Notes: a model not told the origin generated them from the letters alone. A stretch of 5,909 bases of DNA from Brevundimonas sp. UBA986 (GCA_002292165.1 DBBK01000081.1:20378-26286), one strand, 5' to 3'; shown: positions 1 to 5,909, counted from the first letter of the stretch. Translations and numbers: made by a program.

Positions 1-549
1 CAGATGCCCCTGCTGATCGGCGCGGCCCTGGTCGCCATCTATCTGGTGCTGGGCATCCTCTACGAGAGCTACATCCACCCGCTGACGGTGCTGTCGACCC
101 TGCCGGCGGCGGGCGTCGGGGCGGTGCTGGCCCTGATGCTGTTCAACATGGAGTTCTCGGTCATCGCCTTGATCGGGGTCTTCCTCCTGCTCGGCATCGT
201 GAAGAAGAATGCGATCCTGATCATCGACTTCGCCCTGGATGCCCAGAGATCGCGCGGGCTGTCGGCGGTGGAGGCGGTGAGAGAGGCGTCGCTGCTGCGC
301 TTCCGCCCGATCCTGATGACGACGTTGGCCGCGGGGCTCGGCGTCCTGCCCCTGGCCATCGGCTTCGGGGAGGGAGCGGAACTGCGCCGGCCGCTGGGTA
401 TCACCATCATCGGCGGGCTGATCGCCAGCCAGCTTCTGACCCTGCTCACCACCCCCGTTGTCTACGTCTATCTCGACAAGCTCAGGGGCAGGAAACGCGA
501 CGAGAGCGCCCTGGCGCGCCACATCGAAACGGAGACCACGCCCGCATGA
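1..549 (+). CDS. RND multidrug efflux pump inner-membrane subunit, MdtB/MdtC-like, C-terminal part only
   Basis: Partial gene: the reading frame is open at the first base (CAG) and continues before the window, so the ATG at base 4 is an internal Met. The 182 visible residues hold the last five membrane helices (TM8-TM12) of a protein that is normally about 1,000-1,050 residues long. Hallmarks, counting CAG as residue 1: YESYIHPLTVLSTLP (21-35), GIVKKNAILIIDFA (65-78), LLRFRPILMTTLAA (98-111), GAELRRPLGITIIGG (125-139) and LTTPVVYVYLD (149-159). The KKNAI and GAELRRPLGI forms fit the HAE1 class, nearest MdtB/MdtC as I recall them, rather than the heavy-metal CusA class. RND pumps are inner-membrane proton antiporters that feed substrate through an adaptor into an outer-membrane channel. 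The stop overlaps the next gene's start, so the two are co-translated. The substrate cannot be told, because the periplasmic binding loops lie outside the window. Confidence 0.93.
   Translation, partial: QMPLLIGAALVAIYLVLGILYESYIHPLTVLSTLPAAGVGAVLALMLFNMEFSVIALIGVFLLLGIVKKNAILIIDFALDAQRSRGLSAVEAVREASLLRFRPILMTTLAAGLGVLPLAIGFGEGAELRRPLGITIIGGLIASQLLTLLTTPVVYVYLDKLRGRKRDESALARHIETETTPA
531..535 (+). promoter_or_regulatory. Ribosome binding site for the outer-membrane factor gene
   Basis: GGAGA lies inside the last codons of the RND gene, about 10-11 bases before the ATG at 546. With the ATGA stop/start overlap it supports this start and suggests translational coupling. The spacing is a little long, so the call is moderate. 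Confidence 0.5.
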
Positions 550-1961
550 CCCGCATCCCTGCAAAGACCGCGGCGGCCCTGTTCGGCGTCGCCCTCCTGA
601 CGTCCGCCTGCGCCGTGGGGCCGAACTATGTGGTCCCGACCACGGCGGCCGCCCCGCTCAGCTTCAAGGCTCCGACCGGCTGGAGCGTGGCCGCGCCCGG
701 CGACCGTCTGGATCGCGGCGACTGGTGGACCCTGTTCGGCGATCCGGTCCTGAACGATCTGGCCGCCCGCGCCGAGACCGCCAACCAGACCATCGCCGCC
801 GCCGAGGCGTCCTACCGGGGCGCAAGAGCCGCGACGCGCGAGACCCGTTCCAGCCTGTTCCCGACGGTCGACCTGAACGGTTCGGGCGCCAAGTCCGGTG
901 GCGACGGCTCGACGGGCGACAGCGAAAGCTATCAGGTCGGCATCGGCGCCAGCTGGGAGCCGGACCTGTGGGGCCGCATCCGCCGACAGGTCGAGAGCTC
1001 GAACGCCCAGACCGAGGCCAGCGCCGCTGATCTGGCGAGCGCCCATCTGTCGATCCAGGGGGAACTCGCCGCCAACTATCTGAACCTGCGCGAGGCCGAC
1101 GCCGAGACTGCGATCCTGAACCAGACCATCGCCGCCTATGAGCGGGCGCTGACGATCACCCAGAACCGGTACGATGCGAAGATCGCGCCGCGCACCGACG
1201 TGCTTCAGGCCCAGAGCCAGCTGGCGACGGCGCGCTCGACGCTCGTCGGACTGGAGCGGACGCGCGCGACCTATGAGAACGCCATCGCCGTTCTGGTCGG
1301 CGAGAACCCCAGCAGCTTCACCCTCGCCGCGGTCAACGACTGGACCCCGGTCGTGCCGGACGTCCCGCTGGGCGTGCCGTCGGAAATCCTGCAACGGCGT
1401 CCCGACATCGCCTCGGCCGAGCGGGCGGTGGCGGCGGCGAATGCGACCATCGGGGTCGAGCAGGCGGCCTTCTTCCCGACCCTGTCCCTGACCGGATCGG
1501 CCAACTCTTCCACGTCGAGTCTCGGCGACCTGTTCTCGGCCTCGACCAATGTCTGGTCGCTGGGGCTGGGACTGGCCGAGACCGTGTTCGACGCCGGGGC
1601 GCGCGGCGCTCGCGTGGCCCAGGCGCGGGCGACCTACGACGGCACGGTCGCCACCTACCGCCAGACGGTGCTGACGGCGTTTCAGGATGTCGAGAACCAG
1701 CTGACGGCGACCGGCGTCCTCGCGCGGCAGTACGCCCTGCTACAGGAGGCCTCGACGGCGGCGGACCAGACCGAGGCGGCGGTGCTCAACCAGTATCGCG
1801 CGGGTCTGGTGGCCTATACCGACGTGGTCACCGCCCAGACCAGCGCCCTGACCGCGCGGCGCAACCTGCTGCAGGCCGGCGTGGATCGCCAGACCACGGC
1901 GGTGGCCCTCATTCAGGCGCTCGGCGGCGGCTGGACGACGGCGTCTCTTCAGAACCCCTAA
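546..1961 (+). CDS. Outer-membrane efflux lipoprotein, OprM/NodT family (TolC-like outer-membrane factor)
   Basis: Complete 471-residue protein, the usual length for the family. It forms the trimeric outer-membrane and periplasmic tunnel through which an RND pump expels substrate. The N-terminus is a lipoprotein signal: a basic start (MTRIPAK), a hydrophobic stretch and a lipobox LLTSAC with the lipidated Cys at residue 22. The family signature AVGPNYVVP follows at once. Other landmarks are DWWTLFGDPVLNDL (59-72), SWEPDLWGRIRR (137-148) and GVPSEILQRRPDIASAERA (276-294). The OEP-family twofold repeat shows as two matching blocks ending in FPTVDLNG (106-113) and FPTLSLTG (310-317). Long Ala/Gln/Glu-rich helices (about 150-245 and 355-455) fit the tunnel hairpins. 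The start is fixed by the signal peptide, the ATGA overlap with the RND gene and a GGAGA upstream. The 3' end overlaps the stop codon of the oppositely directed flgL. The pairing implies a dedicated channel for this pump; the exported compound is unknown. Confidence 0.94.
   Translation: MTRIPAKTAAALFGVALLTSACAVGPNYVVPTTAAAPLSFKAPTGWSVAAPGDRLDRGDWWTLFGDPVLNDLAARAETANQTIAAAEASYRGARAATRETRSSLFPTVDLNGSGAKSGGDGSTGDSESYQVGIGASWEPDLWGRIRRQVESSNAQTEASAADLASAHLSIQGELAANYLNLREADAETAILNQTIAAYERALTITQNRYDAKIAPRTDVLQAQSQLATARSTLVGLERTRATYENAIAVLVGENPSSFTLAAVNDWTPVVPDVPLGVPSEILQRRPDIASAERAVAAANATIGVEQAAFFPTLSLTGSANSSTSSLGDLFSASTNVWSLGLGLAETVFDAGARGARVAQARATYDGTVATYRQTVLTAFQDVENQLTATGVLARQYALLQEASTAADQTEAAVLNQYRAGLVAYTDVVTAQTSALTARRNLLQAGVDRQTTAVALIQALGGGWTTASLQNP
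1958..1961. other. Overlapping stop codons of convergent efflux and flagellar operons
   Basis: The four bases CTAA hold the TAA of the outer-membrane factor gene (1959-1961, plus) and, read on the other strand, the TAG of flgL (1960-1958). The two operons therefore have no intergenic DNA, and any terminator for one must lie inside the coding region of the other. Confidence 0.95.
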
Positions 1962-2830
1962 CGCAGATAGTCGGACAGCTTGACCGACATCAGCATGTTC
2001 AGGGTGGAGTAGGCGGTCTGGAGCTGGGTCTCGTACTGGGTCGCCAGCACCGAGGCCTCGGCCAGGTCGGCCTCCTTCAGGGTGCTGATCAGGTCGGACA
2101 GGGCCGAGGCTTTCGCGTCCGCGCGCTCGGCGATGGCCTCCAGCCGCGTCGCCCCGGCCGAGAGCCCCGCCTGCAGATCGGCGACGCCCGAGGCCGCCGT
2201 CTGGACCTGATCGAGCGCCGTGGCCGCGTCCGAGGTTCCGTTGATCAGACCCTTCAGGGCGTCGACCAAAGTCGCCAAAGACGAATTGGCGGAATTGACC
2301 GACAGGGCCACCGTCTGGCCGTCGGAAGCCGTGAAGACCCGCTCGTCCGTGCTGCCTGTATAGTAGCTGTCGGCGGCGCCGGAGACGTAGTCGGTCAGGT
2401 TCACCGCCGTGGCGTCGGTCGCGGTCCCGGCGAACAGGGACTGGTCCGAGAACTGGCCGTTGAGGATGCTCTGCAAATCCGACAGCCAGCCTTGCGCTGT
2501 CGCGGCCAGATCGGTTGTGTCCGTGGCGCTGACGGCAGAGGCGAGGGTGGTGGAGATGGTGTCGGTCAGATCGGTGATCGTGCCCAGCGCCGACCAAGAC
2601 TGCTGCAGCACCGTCAGGGCGCTATTGGCGGCGGCGGACTGGGCTGTTGCGGCCTCGTAGGCCGTCTGCTGACGCGTCAGGGCGCCCGCCGAGACGCCGA
2701 GCCCGCCGAAGGTTTCCGACTTCAGCCCGCTGGCCGTCTGCGCCTGTACATCGGCCAGCTTGGCCTGGGTCCCGAGGCTCTGGTTCAGGAGGTAGAGGGA
2801 CTGGCTGAAGGTCGCGACCCGGCCGATCAT
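1958..2830 (-). CDS. flgL: Flagellar hook-filament junction protein FlgL (HAP3)
   Basis: Complete 290-residue protein, near the usual size (about 300 in enterics). FlgL is exported through the flagellum and sits between FlgK and the filament, adapting one to the other. It resembles flagellin at both ends. The N-terminal helix MIGRVATFSQSLYLL (1-15) continues to TASGLKSETFGG (32-43). The C-terminal helix runs from about 243 to 288, with LKEADLAEASVLATQYETQL (251-270) and STLNMLMSVKLSDYLR (275-290). SLFAGT (131-136) is the turn typical of FlgL before the variable middle domain. No Cys is present and there is no signal peptide, as expected for an axial protein exported by the flagellar type III system. 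It is last in the operon, 13 bases after flgK. Its TAG stop overlaps the TAA of the convergent efflux gene. A short flagellin is the alternative, but position directly behind flgK favours FlgL. Confidence 0.9.
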   Translation of the reverse strand: MIGRVATFSQSLYLLNQSLGTQAKLADVQAQTASGLKSETFGGLGVSAGALTRQQTAYEAATAQSAAANSALTVLQQSWSALGTITDLTDTISTTLASAVSATDTTDLAATAQGWLSDLQSILNGQFSDQSLFAGTATDATAVNLTDYVSGAADSYYTGSTDERVFTASDGQTVALSVNSANSSLATLVDALKGLINGTSDAATALDQVQTAASGVADLQAGLSAGATRLEAIAERADAKASALSDLISTLKEADLAEASVLATQYETQLQTAYSTLNMLMSVKLSDYLR

Positions 2831-2837
2831 GAGGCGG

Positions 2838-2842
2838 CCCCC
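2838..2842 (-). promoter_or_regulatory. G-run ribosome binding site for flgL
   Basis: On the coding strand GGGGG lies 7 bases before the flgL ATG, just after the flgK TGA. It can pair with the CCUCC of 16S rRNA with one G-U pair. It is the only purine-rich element in the 13-base gap and supports the chosen start. Confidence 0.5.
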
Positions 2843-2843
2843 A

Positions 2844-4538
2844 TCACGAGGCAGCCATGCTGACGAGGGTGTCGAACATGTCCTTGATGGCGCTCATCAG
2901 CTGGGCGGTGATTTCGTACTGCTGCTGATAGAGGCTGACGAGGGCGGTCTGTTCGTCGAGGTTCACGCCGGTGACGTTGCTGAGGCTGTTCTGATAGCCG
3001 GCGGCGAGGGTGGTCGAGAGCGAGGCCGCGCTGGCGGCCTTGGACACGGTCGAGGCCGCCGAGGCGAGGACGTTGGAGGCGTAGGACAACAGGCTGGTCG
3101 TCTGGGCCGACAGCTTGCCGGAGGCGGGCAGGGCGCGGTCGGCGCCCAGGGCCGTGAGCATGGCCTGGACGCCGCCCGTTCCACCCGAGGCGACCGCGCT
3201 CGCATTAACGGCCGCCGACGAGTTGAGGGTCGAGGTCGCCAGCTTGCTGCTATCGGACAGCAGGCCGGCGGAGACGCGGATGGTCGAGGCGTCCGTCCCC
3301 GTGAAGACATCGTTGAAACCGAGCCAGGCGTTCAGCGTCTGGCCCGAGGCGGTCAGGGCCGTGCTGGCGTCCAGGGCGATCCCGCCGCTGGTGCTGCTGA
3401 TCGTCAGCTTGCCGTTCGACAGGCTGGCGGAGACGCCGGAGACGCCGTTCAGGGCGGTCATCAGGCCGGCGACGGTGGTGATGCCCGACAGGTCGAGCGT
3501 CGTCGATCCGGTCGCGGTCCCCGACGTCGTCATCTGGACGATCGTCAGGCTGCCGGTCAGGGACAGGGCGTCGCTTGAAGCGACCGACAGGCTCGACGTC
3601 AGGCTGGACGGCGGATAGCCGGCCGAACTCGCGGCGGCGGTGTTGACGGCGTCGATCACCCCGGCCGCCAGGGTGTCCAGCGCGGATTGTTCGGCGGGCA
3701 GGATGGTGTCGCGCAGGGCCAGCAGTCCGCCCAGCTCGCCGGTGGTCAGGCTGGAAGTGACATCCCGCCCGTTGATGGTCACGCCGGAAAGGCTGTCGGG
3801 ATAGCTGGTCGCGGCCGAGACCGCGCTGGTGGAGAAGCCGAGCACGCTGGCCGCATCCCCGACCAGCTGCTGGCCCGTTGTGGTGTAGACGTTCAGCCGC
3901 CCCGAGGCGTCCTCATAGCTGGTCACCCCGATCAGGCTCGCCAGAGAGGTCATGGCCGTGTCGCGGGCGTCGGCGAGGCTGGCGGCGTCGCTCTGGCCCG
4001 AGACGATCTGGGCGTTGAGGCCGCTGATGGTGGTCAGGAGGTCGTTGATCTGGCCGACCGTGGTGGCGATGGCGCTGTCGGCGTCCTTGCGCAGCGACTG
4101 GATGCCCGAGGACAGGTCGCGCAGGCCGTCGGCCAGTTCGCTGGCGGCTGAGACCACATCGGCGGCGCTGGTCGTCGACGAGCCGGAGGCGAGGCGGGTC
4201 AGGGCGGTGGACAAAGCTGAGGTCAGACTGGCGATGTCGGAGCCGTCATCGGTCCCGCCGAGCAGGGTGTCGTAGCGGCTGAGCGTATCGTCGACGGCGG
4301 TGTCGTAGCCGGCCTGGGCCGCGCTGGTGATGACGGACTTCAGCAGATAGCTGTTCGTGGCCCGGGTGACCGTGCCGGTGCTCAGACCCAGGACCGACGT
4401 CTGGGACGTCGCCGCATAGGTCTTCGAAGTGTAGCCCGTGGTGCTGGCGTTCGCGACGTTGGTCGTGCTCAGGGCGACCTGGTACTGGGCCGTCGACAAG
4501 GCCGCCGAGGCGTTGGCGAGAACGCCGCCCAGACTCAC
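2844..4538 (-). CDS. flgK: Flagellar hook-associated protein FlgK (HAP1)
   Basis: Complete 564-residue protein; the family is about 450-700. FlgK caps the hook and forms the first of two junction layers before the filament. The N-terminal D0 segment has ALSTAQYQVALSTTNVAN followed by ASTTGYTSK (13-39), a variant of the axial motif NxANxxTxGY. The D1 region has GRLNVYTTTGQQLVGDA (213-229) and TGELGGLLALRDTILP (266-281). A Ser/Thr-rich beta domain (about 310-450) includes LGFNDVFTGTDASTIRVSAG (406-425), which fits the LGLNDLF-type motif of alphaproteobacterial FlgK. The C-terminus is diagnostic: GVNLDEQTALVSLYQQQYEI (524-543) and IKDMFDTLVSM (551-561). The start is GTG, with GGGGGG five bases upstream; the ATG at 4555-4557 is in another frame and soon stops. 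The protein has no Cys, one Trp and eight Lys, and 47 of its first 100 residues are Ser, Thr or Ala. It lies 13 bases after the small chaperone-like gene. Confidence 0.93.
   Translation of the reverse strand: MSLGGVLANASAALSTAQYQVALSTTNVANASTTGYTSKTYAATSQTSVLGLSTGTVTRATNSYLLKSVITSAAQAGYDTAVDDTLSRYDTLLGGTDDGSDIASLTSALSTALTRLASGSSTTSAADVVSAASELADGLRDLSSGIQSLRKDADSAIATTVGQINDLLTTISGLNAQIVSGQSDAASLADARDTAMTSLASLIGVTSYEDASGRLNVYTTTGQQLVGDAASVLGFSTSAVSAATSYPDSLSGVTINGRDVTSSLTTGELGGLLALRDTILPAEQSALDTLAAGVIDAVNTAAASSAGYPPSSLTSSLSVASSDALSLTGSLTIVQMTTSGTATGSTTLDLSGITTVAGLMTALNGVSGVSASLSNGKLTISSTSGGIALDASTALTASGQTLNAWLGFNDVFTGTDASTIRVSAGLLSDSSKLATSTLNSSAAVNASAVASGGTGGVQAMLTALGADRALPASGKLSAQTTSLLSYASNVLASAASTVSKAASAASLSTTLAAGYQNSLSNVTGVNLDEQTALVSLYQQQYEITAQLMSAIKDMFDTLVSMAAS
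2866..2887. repeat. 22-base perfect direct repeat, copy in the 3' end of flgK
   Basis: Identical base for base to 4912-4933 in flgE. In both genes it is read in the same frame and encodes KDMFDTL of the C-terminal D0 helix. The likely cause is shared ancestry of axial proteins plus similar codon choice, not a mobile element. Confidence 0.85.
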
Positions 4539-4543
4539 GGTTG

Positions 4544-4549
4544 CCCCCC
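4544..4549 (-). promoter_or_regulatory. G-run ribosome binding site that decides the GTG start of flgK
   Basis: GGGGGG on the coding strand ends five bases before the GTG at 4538-4536 and follows the TGA of the upstream gene. Since flgK lacks a usable in-frame ATG nearby, this element is the main support for the GTG start. Like the flgL site it is a plain G-run rather than AGGAGG. Confidence 0.55.
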
Positions 4550-4551
4550 GA

Positions 4552-4893
4552 TCATGCGTCGCCTCTCGGCGGCGTCCGCCTCAGGCGAGCCCCCGCGCCA
4601 TAGGCGTCGCGCGCCCCGGCGCCGCGGGTCAGGCGAATGATCTCTGAAGCGTGAGTGGTCATTTCGGCGCGCAGCACCTCGGCCCGGGTCTTGAGCGCGG
4701 CCTCCAGCAGCTGGACGTCGGAGATCAGCACCGCCCGGTCGTCCCAGGGCAGGGTCGCCAGCCTGGCGGCGATGTCGCGCGCCATTGCGGCGGCCTCTTC
4801 GTAGCCCTCGATGATCGGCAGGCTGAAGCCCGCGCCGCGCGAGCGCCGGGCCCGGGACAGCAGTTTCTGAAGGTTCTGCCCGTGGTCCGGCAT
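4552..4893 (-). CDS. Small helical protein in the hook operon, candidate FlgN-like export chaperone for FlgK/FlgL
   Basis: Complete 113-residue protein that I do not firmly recognise. It is soluble, without signal peptide, membrane segment or Cys. The N-terminus is basic (LQKLLSRARRSRG, 8-20). A predicted helical body follows, with YEEAAAMARDIAARLATLP (31-49), DDRAVLISDVQLLEAALK (51-68) and RAEVLRAEMTTHASEIIRL (70-88), the last two probably pairing as a hairpin. A short Gly/Arg-rich tail contains DAYGAG (96-101). FlgN, the cytoplasmic chaperone that delivers FlgK and FlgL to the export gate, is a similarly small helical hairpin protein, often encoded near its clients and too divergent for easy recognition. 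Here the gene sits directly between flgE and flgK. Its ATG shares one base with the flgE stop (TGATG) and lacks a clear ribosome site, suggesting translation by re-initiation; this favours Met1 over Met37. The coding call is strong, but the function is inferred from position, size and predicted fold. FliT-like or unrelated roles remain possible. Confidence 0.8.
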   Translation of the reverse strand: MPDHGQNLQKLLSRARRSRGAGFSLPIIEGYEEAAAMARDIAARLATLPWDDRAVLISDVQLLEAALKTRAEVLRAEMTTHASEIIRLTRGAGARDAYGAGARLRRTPPRGDA

Positions 4894-5909
4894 CAGCGCA
4901 CTACCGAGATCAGGGTGTCGAACATGTCCTTGACGCTGGACACCACCTGCGACGCCGCGGAGTAGGCCTGCTGGGCCACGATCATCTTGTTGAACTCGGT
5001 CGCCGTGTCGGTGGTCGAGCCTTCCAGCGCGCTGGAGACCACGTCGCCGGCGGCGCCGATGCCCGACAGATTGATCTGGGCCTGACCGCTCGACGCGCTG
5101 GCCTTGAAGGTGGTGCCCGAGATCTGGCTCAGGCCCGAGGCGTTGGCGAAGGTGGCGACCGGGATCTTGTAGATCGTCTTCGTCAGGCCGTTGGAGAAGG
5201 TGGCGCTGACCGCCCCGTCCGAGCCGATGGTGACGCCGCTGAGCGTGCCCGCCGCCATGCCGTCGCTGGTGATTTTCGTCACCGCGATGGTCGGGTCGGT
5301 GGCGCCGGAATCGTACTGGGTCAGGCCGGTCGAGGAGCCGACGGCGCCGAGGTTCAGAGCCACGGTGGCGTCCGAGGCGCCGTCGTTGAAGCTGAAGGTC
5401 ACCGACGACGGGTCCGGGTTGATCACCGACGGCAGGCCGTTGCTGTCGAAGGTGATGCTGACGGTGTTGGTCGCGGCGGTGCCGGTCTCTTCGCCACTGC
5501 CCGCCGAATAGGGATTGCTGACCGCCAGCGACCAGGTGTTGGCGTCGGTCTTGGTCCAGGTCTGGTCGAAGATATGGGTCGCGCCGAGGCTGTCGATCAC
5601 CGAGGAGGTGGTGGTGAAGCTGTCGCCGACGGCGGCGTCCGCGGGCAGGTTTGCGGCGACCGTCAGACTGGTGCTGGCCGAGGCCGGGGAGGTCAGGTTG
5701 GAGACGTTGATCGTCTGCAGACTGGAGGCGCCGGTCGCGGTCACCACGCCGTCGGCGTCGGTGGCGTAGCCCTGCAGATAGTAGCCTTCCGAGTTGACCA
5801 GATAGCCCGAGGAGTCGGTCGTGAAGCTGCCGTTTCGGCTGTAGGCCAGGTCCGCGACCCCGCCCGTCGGGCTGCTGGTCACGGCGAAATAGCCGCTGCC
5901 GTTGATGGC
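4893..5909 (-). CDS. flgE: Flagellar hook protein FlgE, C-terminal part (5' end outside window)
   Basis: Partial gene: the frame is open through the right edge. The GTG at 5882-5880 is an internal Val, because the nine codons before it read AINGSGYFA, the conserved start of the FlgE D1 core. FlgE polymerises into the curved hook joining rod and filament. In the visible 338 residues (counting from base 5909): AINGSGYFAV (1-10), YSRNGSFTTDSSGYLVNSEG (23-42) then YYLQGY (43-48), the middle-domain motif VIDSLGATHIFDQTWTK (104-120), GLTQYDS (195-201), DGMAAGTLSGVTIGSDG (216-232), VATFANASGL (251-260), and the C-terminal D0 helix TATEFNKMIVAQQAYSA (302-318) ending KDMFDTLISVVR (327-338). The usual SNVD before the final helix reads STTD here. 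Cys is absent from the visible part. The missing portion should be the N-terminal D0 helix and any further insert. Its TGA overlaps the start of the small downstream gene. The operon promoter must lie beyond the window; in Caulobacter hook genes are sigma-54/FlbD controlled, but no such site is visible here. Confidence 0.95.
   Translation of the reverse strand, partial: AINGSGYFAVTSSPTGGVADLAYSRNGSFTTDSSGYLVNSEGYYLQGYATDADGVVTATGASSLQTINVSNLTSPASASTSLTVAANLPADAAVGDSFTTTSSVIDSLGATHIFDQTWTKTDANTWSLAVSNPYSAGSGEETGTAATNTVSITFDSNGLPSVINPDPSSVTFSFNDGASDATVALNLGAVGSSTGLTQYDSGATDPTIAVTKITSDGMAAGTLSGVTIGSDGAVSATFSNGLTKTIYKIPVATFANASGLSQISGTTFKASASSGQAQINLSGIGAAGDVVSSALEGSTTDTATEFNKMIVAQQAYSAASQVVSSVKDMFDTLISVVR
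4912..4933. repeat. 22-base perfect direct repeat, copy in the 3' end of flgE
   Basis: Partner of 2866-2887 in flgK, in the same orientation. The copies are 2,046 bases apart, an exact multiple of three. Identity stops immediately on both sides of the 22 bases. Confidence 0.85.

Noticed and set aside
4..6. ATG at base 4 as the start of the pump gene
   Set aside because: The protein from here begins in the middle of a membrane helix of a much larger family, and the frame is open to the left edge.
458..1030. Plus-strand frame overlapping the pump end and the outer-membrane factor start
   Set aside because: It is an Arg/Pro/Gly-rich alternative frame of two real genes, without motifs of its own.
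468..1394. Long minus-strand reading frame (308 codons) opposite the outer-membrane factor gene
   Set aside because: It lies wholly antisense to a well-supported gene, its product is Arg/Gly-rich with no recognisable family, and GC-rich third positions routinely open such frames.
1935..1946. Small hairpin GACG/CGTC at the end of the outer-membrane factor gene
   Set aside because: A four-base stem is expected by chance in DNA this GC-rich, and no T-run follows.
1970..1988. Possible terminator hairpin, stem GTCGG/CCGAC with a 9-base loop, just after the efflux stop
   Set aside because: The stem is only five base pairs, lies in flgL coding sequence and has no following T-run on either strand.
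1740..2597. Minus-strand frame of 285 codons across the convergent junction
   Set aside because: It is out of frame with flgL on the same strand and antisense to the efflux gene; the His/Arg/Gly-rich product looks like frame-shifted coding sequence.
2829..3578. Plus-strand frame of 249 codons opposite flgK
   Set aside because: The product is a low-complexity Gly/Arg/Gln-rich shadow of flgK; no family motif or ribosome site was seen. The same applies to 3687-4151 and the shorter plus-strand frames opposite the flagellar genes.
4544..4549. G6 tract before flgK as a phase-variation switch
   Set aside because: Six bases is short for slippage-based switching, and the tract is non-coding; a ribosome site explains it better.
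4549..4557. Nine-base match CCGATCATG shared with the flgL start region (2823-2831)
   Set aside because: It is too short to stand out, and in one copy it is coding while in the other it spans a stop and gap; chance is sufficient.
5880..5882. GTG as the start of flgE
   Set aside because: The conserved residues AINGSGYFA are encoded in frame directly before it, so the gene continues beyond the window edge.

Overview
The window looks like chromosomal DNA from a high-GC, flagellated alphaproteobacterium. My best guess is Caulobacterales (Caulobacter or Brevundimonas type), based on GC-rich third codon positions, a NodT-type outer-membrane factor next to an MdtC-like RND pump, and short divergent FlgL and FlgK proteins in line with alphaproteobacterial versions. 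The genus is inferred; nothing in the window fixes it. Coding density is close to 100 percent: the longest stretch between genes is 13 bases, so there is no gene-free region to describe. I see no RNA gene, CRISPR array, insertion sequence or complete promoter.

Bases 1-1961, plus strand: the end of a multidrug-efflux operon. First comes the C-terminal third of the last membrane half of an RND (HAE1 class, MdtB/MdtC-like) inner-membrane pump. It overlaps by four bases (ATGA) a complete outer-membrane lipoprotein of the OprM/NodT family. Together with a periplasmic adaptor, presumably encoded before the window, these would form a three-part proton-driven exporter.

Bases 1958-5909, minus strand: the end of a flagellar hook operon, read from right to left. 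The order is flgE (hook protein, 5' end outside the window), a 113-residue helical protein that I propose as a FlgN-like export chaperone, flgK (first hook-filament junction protein) and flgL (second junction protein). flgE and the small gene share one base (TGATG). The next two junctions are each 13 bases long and carry a G-run ribosome site. flgK starts with GTG. The order matches assembly: hook, chaperone for the junction proteins, then the two junction proteins that join hook to filament.

The two operons converge so tightly that their stop codons overlap in the four bases 1958-1961, with no recognisable terminator between them. The main points for a second look are the unassigned small protein inside the hook operon, the stop-codon overlap, and a perfect 22-base direct repeat shared by the 3' ends of flgE and flgK. 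I see no clearly new biological system here; this is mostly a well-understood region with a few features of interest.
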